DNA from: a virus
Reading direction: 5' to 3' (one strand)
IMG/VR virus record: IMGVR_UViG_3300021077_000075
Location: 1-31,655 of that record
DNA: 31,655 nt
The notes under the pieces are model-generated. The model made no database searches, had not been told where the DNA came from, and saw nothing but the letters and a program-made list of their open reading frames with translations. Below are positions 5,898 to 11,041 of the stretch, in pieces; the stretch's first letter is position 1, and each line of letters begins with the position of its first letter. Both the position numbers and the translations under genes were made by a program.

Positions 5898-6188
5898 CTA
5901 AAATTCGCTCTTTAATGTTTCACACAGGTCAACGAGCCGTCTGCCCATTTCGCTGTTCATGGTTTTCGCATCCCGGGAAATCTGAACTCGGTATAAACAT
6001 TTCGCTGACCGCTCCGGGCGATTCCCGCGAAACAGGCCGTAGGATATTGTTCTACAAAAGCCACTCTTCCGGGAAGCGGTATCCCACCGGCCCAGTTCCA
6101 CTCCCTTGGAGTTCGCCATTTTCTCAATTTCCTGTAATTTAGCGATGGTCTCTAATCCTGCGTGATATGGTTTTTGAAAATGTTTCAT
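5898..6188 (-). CDS. hypothetical early protein, 96 aa
   Basis: The ATG at 6188 is preferred over the ATG at 6197 because AGGAGG abuts 6197 with no spacing but lies 9 nt before 6188. The N-terminus is helical (L-E-T-I-A-K-L-Q-E-I-E-K-M-A-N-S-K-G), followed by a basic Arg/Ser-rich middle and a helical C-terminus (M-G-R-R-L-V-D-L-C-E-T-L). It could bind nucleic acid, but no recognised fold is visible. Confidence 0.7.
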   Translation of the reverse strand: MKHFQKPYHAGLETIAKLQEIEKMANSKGVELGRWDTASRKSGFCRTISYGLFRGNRPERSAKCLYRVQISRDAKTMNSEMGRRLVDLCETLKSEF

Positions 6189-6207
6189 TTTTATCATCCT
6201 CCTATTT

Positions 6208-6354
6208 TTATAATAATACGGCTGCGGTCTCGATCAGTGCATACCAGTCCGACAGGTCAAAGGCTAAATCCATCGCCGCACCGATTGCGGCATACGTTAA
6301 ATTCTCTTTATCCGTCCAGTCCTGCCCTGCGTAGTATTTAGTTATTTTTATCAT
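6208..6354 (-). CDS. 48-aa acidic protein, first gene of the ArdC operon
   Basis: The ATG at 6354 follows a perfect GGAGGTGA, the strongest ribosome binding site in the leftward units, and lies close behind the promoter at 6385-6413. The product starts M-I-K-I-T-K-Y-Y-A-G-Q-D-W-T-D and continues with an Ala-rich amphipathic helix (Y-A-A-I-G-A-A-M-D-L-A-F-D-L-S-D-W-Y-A-L). It is small, acidic and probably made in large amounts immediately after infection. No family recognised. Confidence 0.75.
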   Translation of the reverse strand: MIKITKYYAGQDWTDKENLTYAAIGAAMDLAFDLSDWYALIETAAVLL

Positions 6355-6384
6355 TTTCGTCACCTCCTTTCGCTTTCTATATTT

Positions 6385-6413
6385 ATTATCTCATATCCTG
6401 ATAAACTTGTCAA
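6385..6413 (-). promoter_or_regulatory. strong leftward promoter for the ArdC operon
   Basis: On the minus strand TTGACA (6413-6408) is followed after 17 bp by GATAAT (6390-6385) with an extended-10 TGA just upstream. This is one mismatch from full sigma70 consensus. The bases TTGACAAG at its -35 also occur in the other leftward promoter near 2690. Confidence 0.8.
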
Positions 6414-6437
6414 GCCATTGAAAGACCTATTTTTTTA

Positions 6438-6458
6438 AATGGCTCAACCACGCCGTTT
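6438..6458. repeat. 21-bp direct repeat, copy A
   Basis: This 21-mer containing GGCTCAACCACGCCG is repeated exactly at 6994-7014. In both places the CCACGCCGTTT core can fold with a following GTGG. Copy A is followed by GGGGTTTTT and could act as a weak rightward terminator. Confidence 0.9.
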
Positions 6459-6562
6459 AGTGGGGTTTTTGGAGGAAAGGGTTTTGTTTTGTATATATAA
6501 CCCCGAAAAAAGACCTATGGGCTTATACTATATCAATCCTGACTTTATTTTTTTGGGGAGGT

Positions 6563-6610
6563 TTGAAACGGGATAATTGGGATCACTTGAAACGGGATAA
6601 TTGGGATCAC
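6563..6610. repeat. 24-bp perfect tandem duplication
   Basis: Positions 6563-6586 and 6587-6610 are identical and head-to-tail, with core GAAACGGGATAATTGGGATC. A related 13-bp element, TTTTGGGGAGGTT, occurs just upstream (6551-6563) and again at 6680-6692. Iteron-like. Confidence 0.9.
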
Positions 6611-6748
6611 CAGGTTAATTTCCCCCGGTTGGTTTTTTGATGGTTTACTCTGGAGTTTTTGGCCGGTGGATCACTGGGATTTTGGGGAGGTTGAGAGAAG
6701 TTTATCCCTGTTTTTTTGCTTACCGGCTTGGCTGTCGAGGAGAATTAC

Positions 6749-6809
6749 TTAGCATGGCTAACTATTAGCCAGGCTAAATGTTAGGGGGGCTAATGGTTAG
6801 CATGGGTGA
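6749..6809. repeat. four palindromic iterons on a 16-bp period
   Basis: Units begin at 6749, 6765, 6781 and 6797, each 16 bp after the last. Each carries a TTAGC-type left arm, and the first three close with GCTAA: TTAGCATGGCTAA, TTAGCCAGGCTAA, TTAGGGGGGCTAA, TTAGCATGGGTGA. The constant period with drifting sequence shows that spacing is selected, as in initiator-binding iterons. Confidence 0.88.
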
Positions 6810-6831
6810 GTATTCCGATTATTCAGACCTA

Positions 6832-6868
6832 GTTCCCTGGAACAATCGCGCGAATCCATACAGGGAAC
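6832..6868. repeat. nested palindrome able to form a cruciform
   Basis: GTTCCCTG at 6832-6839 pairs with CAGGGAAC at 6861-6868. The 21-nt loop contains the fully palindromic TCGCGCGA (6846-6853), and GTTCC-CT-GGAAC forms a smaller alternative hairpin at the left arm. It lies between the two 16-bp-period repeats. Confidence 0.75.
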
Positions 6869-6890
6869 CGCCCCAGACCACCACCGCGCA

Positions 6891-6916
6891 GTTAACTAAC
6901 CGGTTGGTTAACTAAC
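6891..6916. repeat. GTTAACTAAC direct repeat with 16-bp spacing
   Basis: GTTAACTAAC occurs at 6891-6900 and 6907-6916, again 16 bp apart. The segment 6891-6912 is also an 11+11 inverted repeat with one mismatch centred on CCGG. The period matches the iteron array 140 bp to the left. Confidence 0.85.
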
Positions 6917-6981
6917 TCATAAAATGATCGGGAATGAAAACCGGCTACTGTTAGCGCTCATTGCCCCATAGTGCCAACATT

Positions 6982-7064
6982 GCCATTGTTGCGAATGGCT
7001 CAACCACGCCGTTTGTGGTTAATTGTTCGATGTTCCTCGAACTTCGCCAAATATACGTTTGGCG
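6982..7064. repeat. string of four consecutive perfect hairpins
   Basis: H1 GCCATT-6-AATGGC (6982-6999), H2 AACCAC-7-GTGGTT (7002-7020), H3 GTTCGA-6-TCGAAC (7025-7042), H4 CGCCAAA-6-TTTGGCG (7045-7064). Stems are 6-7 bp, loops 6-7 nt and spacers 2, 4 and 2 nt. The four stems differ in sequence, so this is conserved structure rather than a copied repeat. H1 and H2 overlap copy B of the 21-bp repeat. Confidence 0.85.
6994..7014. repeat. 21-bp direct repeat, copy B
   Basis: Exact second copy of 6438-6458, 556 bp to the right, lying across hairpins H1 and H2. The similarity stops sharply at both ends. The region between the copies holds the iterons. Confidence 0.9.
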
Positions 7065-7289
7065 TAACTGGAGATTGGAAATTCTAGATAGGGGGGGGGC
7101 TGGAAAACCAACCCTGTGTAGTGTCAAATATATCCTCACCTCTCCGGGACAAAAAAATTTTCAAAACACCAAGGTTTCAAGCCATCCAAAACCAAAACTT
7201 TCTCAAACATCATTTTAAGCCCTTTAAATTAACATCGAACCCCTTAACGATAAATTATACTAACCTGGGATATTTTTTTTACTCTGCGC

Positions 7290-7309
7290 CCTCAGAAGTT
7301 CCTCTGAGG
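7290..7309. other. isolated 7-bp hairpin
   Basis: CCTCAGA-AGTTCC-TCTGAGG, a perfect 7-bp stem with a 6-nt loop. It has the same stem/loop dimensions as the hairpin string at 6982-7064 and no T-run behind it. Confidence 0.6.
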
Positions 7310-7431
7310 AGATTTTGGAGAACCTTCTCATCTTTTAGTTTTATTTTTTAGCGAGGATGGATTTTGCGGTTTCCTCGGCTTTACTTTCCAACCCCTCTTT
7401 TTAAACCTAAGCGAAAAGTCGCCGCCGAAGG

Positions 7432-7544
7432 GAATCCGAAGCAATCCGCAGGATTCTGAGGACGGCAAACCCGGTTCTTCCCCGCCCTTGGGGAAGATGT
7501 CTTTAAGTATAAGTATATACTTGTATAGACTTATACGAAAAGAC
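7432..7544. repeat. second hairpin cluster
   Basis: Three stem-loops in series: GAATCC/GGATTC (7432-7437 with 7451-7456), TCTTCCCC-6-GGGGAAGA (7476-7497) and a long dyad at 7499-7544. The last has arms GTCTTT/AAAGAC and GTATAAG/CTTATAC separated by a 2x2 mismatch; its AT-rich loop overlaps the 12-bp palindrome AAGTATATACTT. The second and third abut with one base between them. Confidence 0.75.
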
Positions 7545-7597
7545 AGATAGGGGGTAACCCTTACTGTTAGATTGGTCAATTCTACCAACTCGAAAAG

Positions 7598-7736
7598 TTG
7601 ACAAAATTGTCAATTTTTTGTGGTGTCATTTTCCAGGGGCTACTTTGGCTTTACACCGCCATTCTCTAAAAAAAAGTTGACAAAATTGTCAATAAAAGTT
7701 GACAAAATTGTCAATAAAAGTTGACAAAATTGTCAA
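7598..7736. promoter_or_regulatory. four-copy 16-bp operator array, 22-bp phased
   Basis: TTGACAAAATTGTCAA (a perfect 7-2-7 dyad) occurs at 7598-7613, 7677-7692, 7699-7714 and 7721-7736. The last three are exactly 22 bp apart, about two helical turns, within a repeated unit AAAAG + dyad + T. The rightmost copy ends 25 bp before the -35 of the late promoter. Repressor or activator binding with cooperative same-face contacts is the simplest reading; initiator iterons are the alternative. Confidence 0.88.
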
Positions 7737-7761
7737 TTTTTTGGAGGTTGATCCGGGGGGG

Positions 7762-7790
7762 TTGACTTTGGTTTTTTGGTTTTGTATAAT
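7762..7790 (+). promoter_or_regulatory. consensus sigma70 promoter of the rightward unit
   Basis: TTGACT (7762-7767), a 17-bp spacer and a perfect TATAAT (7785-7790). Predicted start near 7797. It faces the structured RNA, the tRNA-like element and the packaging genes, and sits immediately downstream of the operator array. Confidence 0.88.
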
Positions 7791-7796
7791 CGGGTT

Positions 7797-7972
7797 ATCG
7801 AGTCGGATAGGTGTCTTGAGTCCGACAGCCTGATTAACTAGTGGACAATCAATCTGGGGGAAAACTTGTTAGACACACAAGCCCTGGCAAGGATTGTCCG
7901 GCGGAAGTGGTGCTGTCCGGCACGGGCTAAACCCCACAACTTAGGGGAGTGGAAATTAGCACTTGCGGTAAA
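7797..7972 (+). ncRNA. structured leader RNA or small non-coding RNA, family unknown
   Basis: The first 175 nt downstream of the promoter contain no reading frame but fold well by eye: GTCGGA/TCCGAC (7802-7807 with 7821-7826); a perfect 8-bp stem GGACAATC/GATTGTCC (7843-7850 with 7892-7899) enclosing CTTGT-7-ACAAG plus a GGG/CCC extension; GTGC-6-GCAC (7910-7923); and CCCC-8-GGGG (7932-7947). TGTCCGGC is present twice, at 7895 and 7914. It does not show the conserved cores of RNase P RNA, tmRNA or SRP RNA that I know. It runs directly into the tRNA-like element with no terminator between. Confidence 0.6.
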
Positions 7973-8043
7973 GGGGGGCGATCGTCTAGAGGTCTAGGAC
8001 GCGGGTTTAAGCCCGAACGGAGGTTCGAATCCTCCAGACCCCC
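7973..8043 (+). tRNA. tRNA-like element with shortened anticodon arm (possible degenerate tRNA)
   Basis: The D arm (CGTC, loop TAGAGGTCTAG, GACG; 7983-8001) is nearly the loop of bacterial tRNA-Glu, and the T arm (GGAGG-TTCGAAT-CCTCC; 8019-8035) is perfect. The anticodon arm CGGG-TTTAAG-CCCG (8002-8015) is three bases short of the canonical 17, leaving a 6-nt loop without a clear anticodon. The acceptor pairs only through about five G:C pairs (GGGGG with CCCCC), then mismatches. No CCA is encoded (TGG follows). It is therefore either a decayed tRNA or a tRNA mimic that could be an RNase P processing signal for the upstream RNA. Confidence 0.5.
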
Positions 8044-8066
8044 TGGTTAAAAAATGGGAGGAACGA

Positions 8067-8249
8067 GTGAGAAATTTACCGAGGATTTTAAAAGAAAGCC
8101 AAGAAAATACAAGTGCCTATTTGTCTTGTTGTGTTTTTATCCCCGGTCATAGACTATCTACTCCCGATTCGATTTTTGTAAAAATCAGGCGATGGTTCAA
8201 CCGGATGGTTGTTAAAATATTCCGGGTATCATTTAGAGAAGAGAGGTGA
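8067..8249 (+). CDS. small basic protein, 60 aa
   Basis: GTG start at 8067, five bases after GGGAGG. It is the first protein gene after the tRNA-like element. The product is basic, with two cysteines in the middle (Y-L-S-C-C-V-F-I-P-G) and a helical Arg/Val/Phe-rich C-terminus (V-K-I-R-R-W-F-N-R-M-V-V-K-I-F-R) that could lie on a membrane or nucleic acid. Its TGA overlaps a GTG of the next frame. No family recognised. Confidence 0.6.
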   Translation: MRNLPRILKESQENTSAYLSCCVFIPGHRLSTPDSIFVKIRRWFNRMVVKIFRVSFREER

Positions 8250-8257
8250 AGCGATTA

Positions 8258-8590
8258 ATGTCCGAGCAGGATTTTAAAGAACAAATAGAGAATATTATTA
8301 AAAGCAAAAATATTGTGAGTGAGATAATTGGACTGCAATTTATGGAGGTTCCAATAGTCGAATTAATGAGAAAAAAAGTGATTAGGGAGAGAACCGGCCC
8401 TAGGTTGTTTTGTGAAAAATCACCAGTTGGCAGCTATTATAAAAAACTTAGGATGGCTAAAATGCTTACAAAGTTAGCAGTTGCAAGGGGGGTGAGCATT
8501 TCCCCTTTGACTGTGCATAAATTTGAAAACCTAATCCCCGTTTCAGATGAGAACAAAAACAAAATCATAAATTTTCTGGAATCATATTGA
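8258..8590 (+). CDS. possible HTH-type regulator, 110 aa
   Basis: The ATG at 8258 follows AGAGGTGA at 8-nt spacing; a GTG at 8246 overlapping the upstream stop is the alternative. The N-terminal half is helical (F-K-E-Q-I-E-N-I-I-K-S-K-N-I-V). Residues about 65-110 (R-M-A-K-M-L-T-K-L-A-V-A-R-G-V-S-I-S-P-L-T-V-H-K-F-E-N) resemble the second half of an XRE/Cro-type helix-turn-helix: small-residue turn, S-x-x-T-V-x-K-F-E-N recognition helix, then K-N-K-I-I-N-F-L. That match is suggestive, not diagnostic. Its position next to the phased operator array makes it my best candidate for the cognate DNA-binding protein. Confidence 0.6.
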   Translation: MSEQDFKEQIENIIKSKNIVSEIIGLQFMEVPIVELMRKKVIRERTGPRLFCEKSPVGSYYKKLRMAKMLTKLAVARGVSISPLTVHKFENLIPVSDENKNKIINFLESY

Positions 8591-8662
8591 TTTATTTGTT
8601 GTGTATAAATAGTAAAAATAGAGCAGTAAAACTAGCAAGGGGTAGATGGTGGTGAATAGTAA

Positions 8663-8827
8663 ATGAAAAATAGATTTTTGTGTCGGGTAATAAACAAAAA
8701 AACCGGAAGATTGAATAAAGACCTTTCTGCGTGGATTAGTTTTAGGCTTGACCAGGAAATTGGAAAGGCTTATAACGAAACGATCAACAAGGTTACGGAA
8801 AGATTAAAAGCCGAAGGGAAAAGATGA
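8663..8827 (+). CDS. small basic protein, 54 aa
   Basis: ATG at 8663, preceded by GGTGGTGA. The sequence opens M-K-N-R-F-L-C-R-V-I-N-K-K-T-G-R-L and continues D-L-S-A-W-I-S-F-R-L-D-Q-E-I-G-K-A-Y-N. It is strongly basic and mostly helical. The D-x-S-A-W-I-S-F-R-L pattern recalls the opening of small ribbon-helix-helix regulators, which is only a guess. It ends five bases before the terminase small subunit candidate. Confidence 0.6.
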   Translation: MKNRFLCRVINKKTGRLNKDLSAWISFRLDQEIGKAYNETINKVTERLKAEGKR

Positions 8828-8831
8828 ACTA

Positions 8832-9266
8832 ATGCCGGACGATAAAGAAGAAGTAGAACCTATTTATATTCCGTTGCCCGGAGGAGGATTCACTTATCGC
8901 AAGCTCATCGAAAATAAGATTCGCCGGGTAGATGACCCAGACATAGAAGAAAAGGCGCTGGCCGCAGCCAAATCCGAGGATGAGTCTTTAGATGGACTGG
9001 ACGACTTAGAAGATGTTGTGGAGCCTATGGAACTGCTCAATGAAATGCAGTTGGGATTCCGGGATTTATTCAAACGGCTTAAAACTCTGTTGAACAAGGT
9101 AAATTACCAAGGCGCCACAATAAAAGACAAGACCTTCGCCTATCGCTTGTATTTTGAGATATTGGACAAGCTATCAAAGCACAAAGATAAGACCAATACT
9201 GAATCTTCTAAACTATCCGAACAAGAAATAGCAGACAAGGTTATTGAGAGTATGAAAAATCTTTAA
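8832..9266 (+). CDS. putative terminase small subunit
   Basis: 144 aa, immediately upstream of the large terminase (2-nt gap). The N-terminus has short strands (I-Y-I-P-L-P-G-G-G-F), the middle is acidic, and the C-terminal two thirds are helical (L-L-N-E-M-Q-L-G-F-R-D-L-F-K-R-L-K-T-L-L, T-F-A-Y-R-L-Y-F-E-I-L-D-K-L). The call rests on position, size and acidic/helical composition; there is no clear N-terminal HTH. TerS recognises the packaging site and feeds the genome to TerL. The ribosome binding site is weak, so translation probably depends on the upstream gene. Confidence 0.55.
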   Translation: MPDDKEEVEPIYIPLPGGGFTYRKLIENKIRRVDDPDIEEKALAAAKSEDESLDGLDDLEDVVEPMELLNEMQLGFRDLFKRLKTLLNKVNYQGATIKDKTFAYRLYFEILDKLSKHKDKTNTESSKLSEQEIADKVIESMKNL

Positions 9267-9268
9267 TA

Positions 9269-10945
9269 ATGAATAAAGAAGAGGCTCTTGGTAAACTAAA
9301 ATCAATTTTTTCTACTCCTCCGGCGATTCATAAGAGATATACTGAACCGGAGTGGATGATTGATTTTGATTCCAACATCACTAAACGGGTTGAGGATTTG
9401 GTTAACTGCCAGCTTCATTTTGAATATTTTCTCACCGGCTGGTTTAAGACGGTTGACGAACACGAACCTAACAAGGCAGCCAAGTTAATTCCGTATAAGG
9501 ACTACCTGGTGGTTTTGTCAAGAATATTTTCGGCTAAAGACGAAGAAGGAAAGCCGTTATTCCCTAAGATTGTGGTTATCAAGTCCAGGCAGATCATGGT
9601 TTCCTGGTTAATGATGGCATATTTAACCTGGGATGCCCTTTATACCCAGGGTAGAAAGCATATCGTTCAGAGTGAATCGGCCACCTCAAGCGATGCGCTT
9701 TTAAAACGGGCATACAATTCTTACCAGAACTTAAGTAGCCATATTCGGCGCGGAAGATTCCTAAACCCAGACCGGGCAAGAAAAGATGTCGAGTTGATGG
9801 GGTTAAAAATGTATAATCGGATGATTTTTACCCGCCCCGAAATTCCGGCTTGTGAGTTAATCGGCTTAACCAAAGGTTCGGATGCAATTCAACAATATAC
9901 CGCTTCGATTGCCTATGAGGACGAATTTCAAAAACAGCGCAAGAAGGCTGGTGGGGGTGGTTGCTATTCTATTATTGAGGCCGTATCCCCCGCCATTGAT
10001 GGAGGCGGTCAATTAATTTGCACGGGAACCGTTCCCGATGTTCCTAATGATGAATGGGAGAAAATTGCCAGATATTACAAGGACAGGCACGAAGCTATTC
10101 CCTTGATTGAGGGAATGTTTGCCTGGGTAAATGATGATGGTATTTTAGTAATCCAGGTTCACTACTCTGCCGATCCGGCCAAGAATCCAAAAACCAAAGA
10201 AGGCGCTGCGTGGTTGCTTAAAAATAAACCTGGGCCGGGAGCAAGCCAGGAAGAAAAAGACGCATGGGAAAGACAGAGAGAAATTAACTGGACGGCCAGA
10301 ACCGTGGGGGTTAAGTTCCCTGAGTTTCAGCAGTTTTACGGTGATTATGTTGATCCGGTGGTGGAATATGCGCCGGCTTATCCCGTAATTTGTGGGTGGG
10401 ATTTTGGTTTAAGCCCAAGTTCCAATGTGTGTATAGCCTCGCAGTTAATACCTTATGGGGATATTGTGATTTTACAGATTATTGATTCATGGATTCAGGA
10501 GGGGGTAAGGAGCGAAACATTTATAGACCGGGTTTTACTGGAGAGGTCTAAGAAGTATTTTCCGATAAACTCAAATTTAAAGAAGAAGTTTTATGATTTT
10601 ATAGACAGTAGTTCAAGCTATTACGACCGGCGCGGAGATAATGAGTATATTATTTTTTGCAAAAGGAAACTTTATCCGAGTTACCACAAGATGTATGATC
10701 CCGAGAAAGAGGGGAGCGTCCGCAAGGTCTTGGAGAAAAAGCAGGTTTGGTTAAAAATCCATCCCCGGAATAATATCCTAATCGAGGCGCTTGCGAAGCG
10801 GGTAATAAACAAGAACGGCAAGATTTTTGCTCATAATCCTTGGAATGACGCTTTCGACGGGTTCTGTTATATTTTGGGCGGGGTGTTCGACTTCGAGCGC
10901 AAAATCAATCCGCAATATTTAAAAACCGAATTGGAAAATTATTGA
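9269..10945 (+). CDS. terL: terminase large subunit (packaging ATPase/nuclease)
   Basis: 558 aa, full length. ATPase domain: deviant Walker A at 105-113 (K-S-R-Q-I-M-V-S-W), Walker B/catalytic acid Y-E-D-E at 216-219, and coupling motif C-T-G-T at 251-254. Nuclease domain of RNase H fold: D378 in G-W-D-F-G-L-S-P-S, D446 in F-I-D-S-S, and D527/D530 in N-D-A-F-D-G near the end. It translocates DNA into the prohead through the portal and cuts concatemers. The C-terminal basic tail is short. A 96-bp gap holding the portal promoter follows, so packaging genes and structural genes can be expressed separately. Confidence 0.95.
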   Translation: MNKEEALGKLKSIFSTPPAIHKRYTEPEWMIDFDSNITKRVEDLVNCQLHFEYFLTGWFKTVDEHEPNKAAKLIPYKDYLVVLSRIFSAKDEEGKPLFPKIVVIKSRQIMVSWLMMAYLTWDALYTQGRKHIVQSESATSSDALLKRAYNSYQNLSSHIRRGRFLNPDRARKDVELMGLKMYNRMIFTRPEIPACELIGLTKGSDAIQQYTASIAYEDEFQKQRKKAGGGGCYSIIEAVSPAIDGGGQLICTGTVPDVPNDEWEKIARYYKDRHEAIPLIEGMFAWVNDDGILVIQVHYSADPAKNPKTKEGAAWLLKNKPGPGASQEEKDAWERQREINWTARTVGVKFPEFQQFYGDYVDPVVEYAPAYPVICGWDFGLSPSSNVCIASQLIPYGDIVILQIIDSWIQEGVRSETFIDRVLLERSKKYFPINSNLKKKFYDFIDSSSSYYDRRGDNEYIIFCKRKLYPSYHKMYDPEKEGSVRKVLEKKQVWLKIHPRNNILIEALAKRVINKNGKIFAHNPWNDAFDGFCYILGGVFDFERKINPQYLKTELENY

Positions 10946-10953
10946 TATCACCA

Positions 10954-10983
10954 TTGACTTTAAAATGAAATTCGTGGTATAAT
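10954..10983 (+). promoter_or_regulatory. internal promoter upstream of portal
   Basis: TTGACT (10954-10959), an 18-bp spacer and a perfect TATAAT (10978-10983) preceded by GTGG. Predicted start near 10990, exactly where the 20-bp palindrome begins. Confidence 0.85.
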
Positions 10984-10989
10984 ATAAAC

Positions 10990-11009
10990 ATTGTGAAATG
11001 TTTCACAAT
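10990..11009. promoter_or_regulatory. 20-bp perfect palindrome, operator copy 2
   Basis: ATTGTGAAA-TG-TTTCACAAT is the same dyad as at 2708-2727, differing only in the two central bases. It covers about +1 to +20 of the portal promoter, a position where bound protein would block initiation. Confidence 0.85.
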
Positions 11010-11041
11010 AATAGGCGGGAGATTTTGGGGGCCTTCTATGC

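Larger units (their letters stand above)
6414..8066. other. 1.65-kb non-coding control region
   Basis: No reading frame here has a credible start, ribosome binding site and protein-like composition together. The region holds several repeat families, at least seven hairpins, a phased operator array, a consensus promoter, a structured RNA and a tRNA-like element, each listed separately. It lies between the start of the leftward ArdC operon and the start of the rightward packaging/structural unit. That makes it the natural candidate for the replication origin and the early/late switch. Stretches 7065-7289 and 7310-7431 show nothing I can interpret beyond a G-run near 7091 and AT-rich tracts. Confidence 0.75.

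Noticed and set aside
6438-7014. attL/attR pair of an integrated element
   Set aside because: No integrase is present and the 556-bp interval holds no gene, so recombination sites remain only a possibility.
6951-7218. Short frames on both strands over the hairpin string
   Set aside because: They are explained by the inverted repeats, lack start signals and show no protein-like features.
7328-7588. Leftward 86-codon frame in the control region
   Set aside because: It needs a TTG start, has no ribosome binding site, runs through the hairpin cluster and has a composition unlike the real genes.
7797-7972. tmRNA, RNase P RNA or SRP RNA
   Set aside because: The conserved cores and lengths of these RNAs that I know are absent.
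7973-8043. Functional ochre-suppressor tRNA
   Set aside because: The TTA in the loop is attractive, but the arm is too short, the acceptor is mismatched and the genes here use TAA, TAG and TGA as ordinary stops, so there is no sign of recoding.
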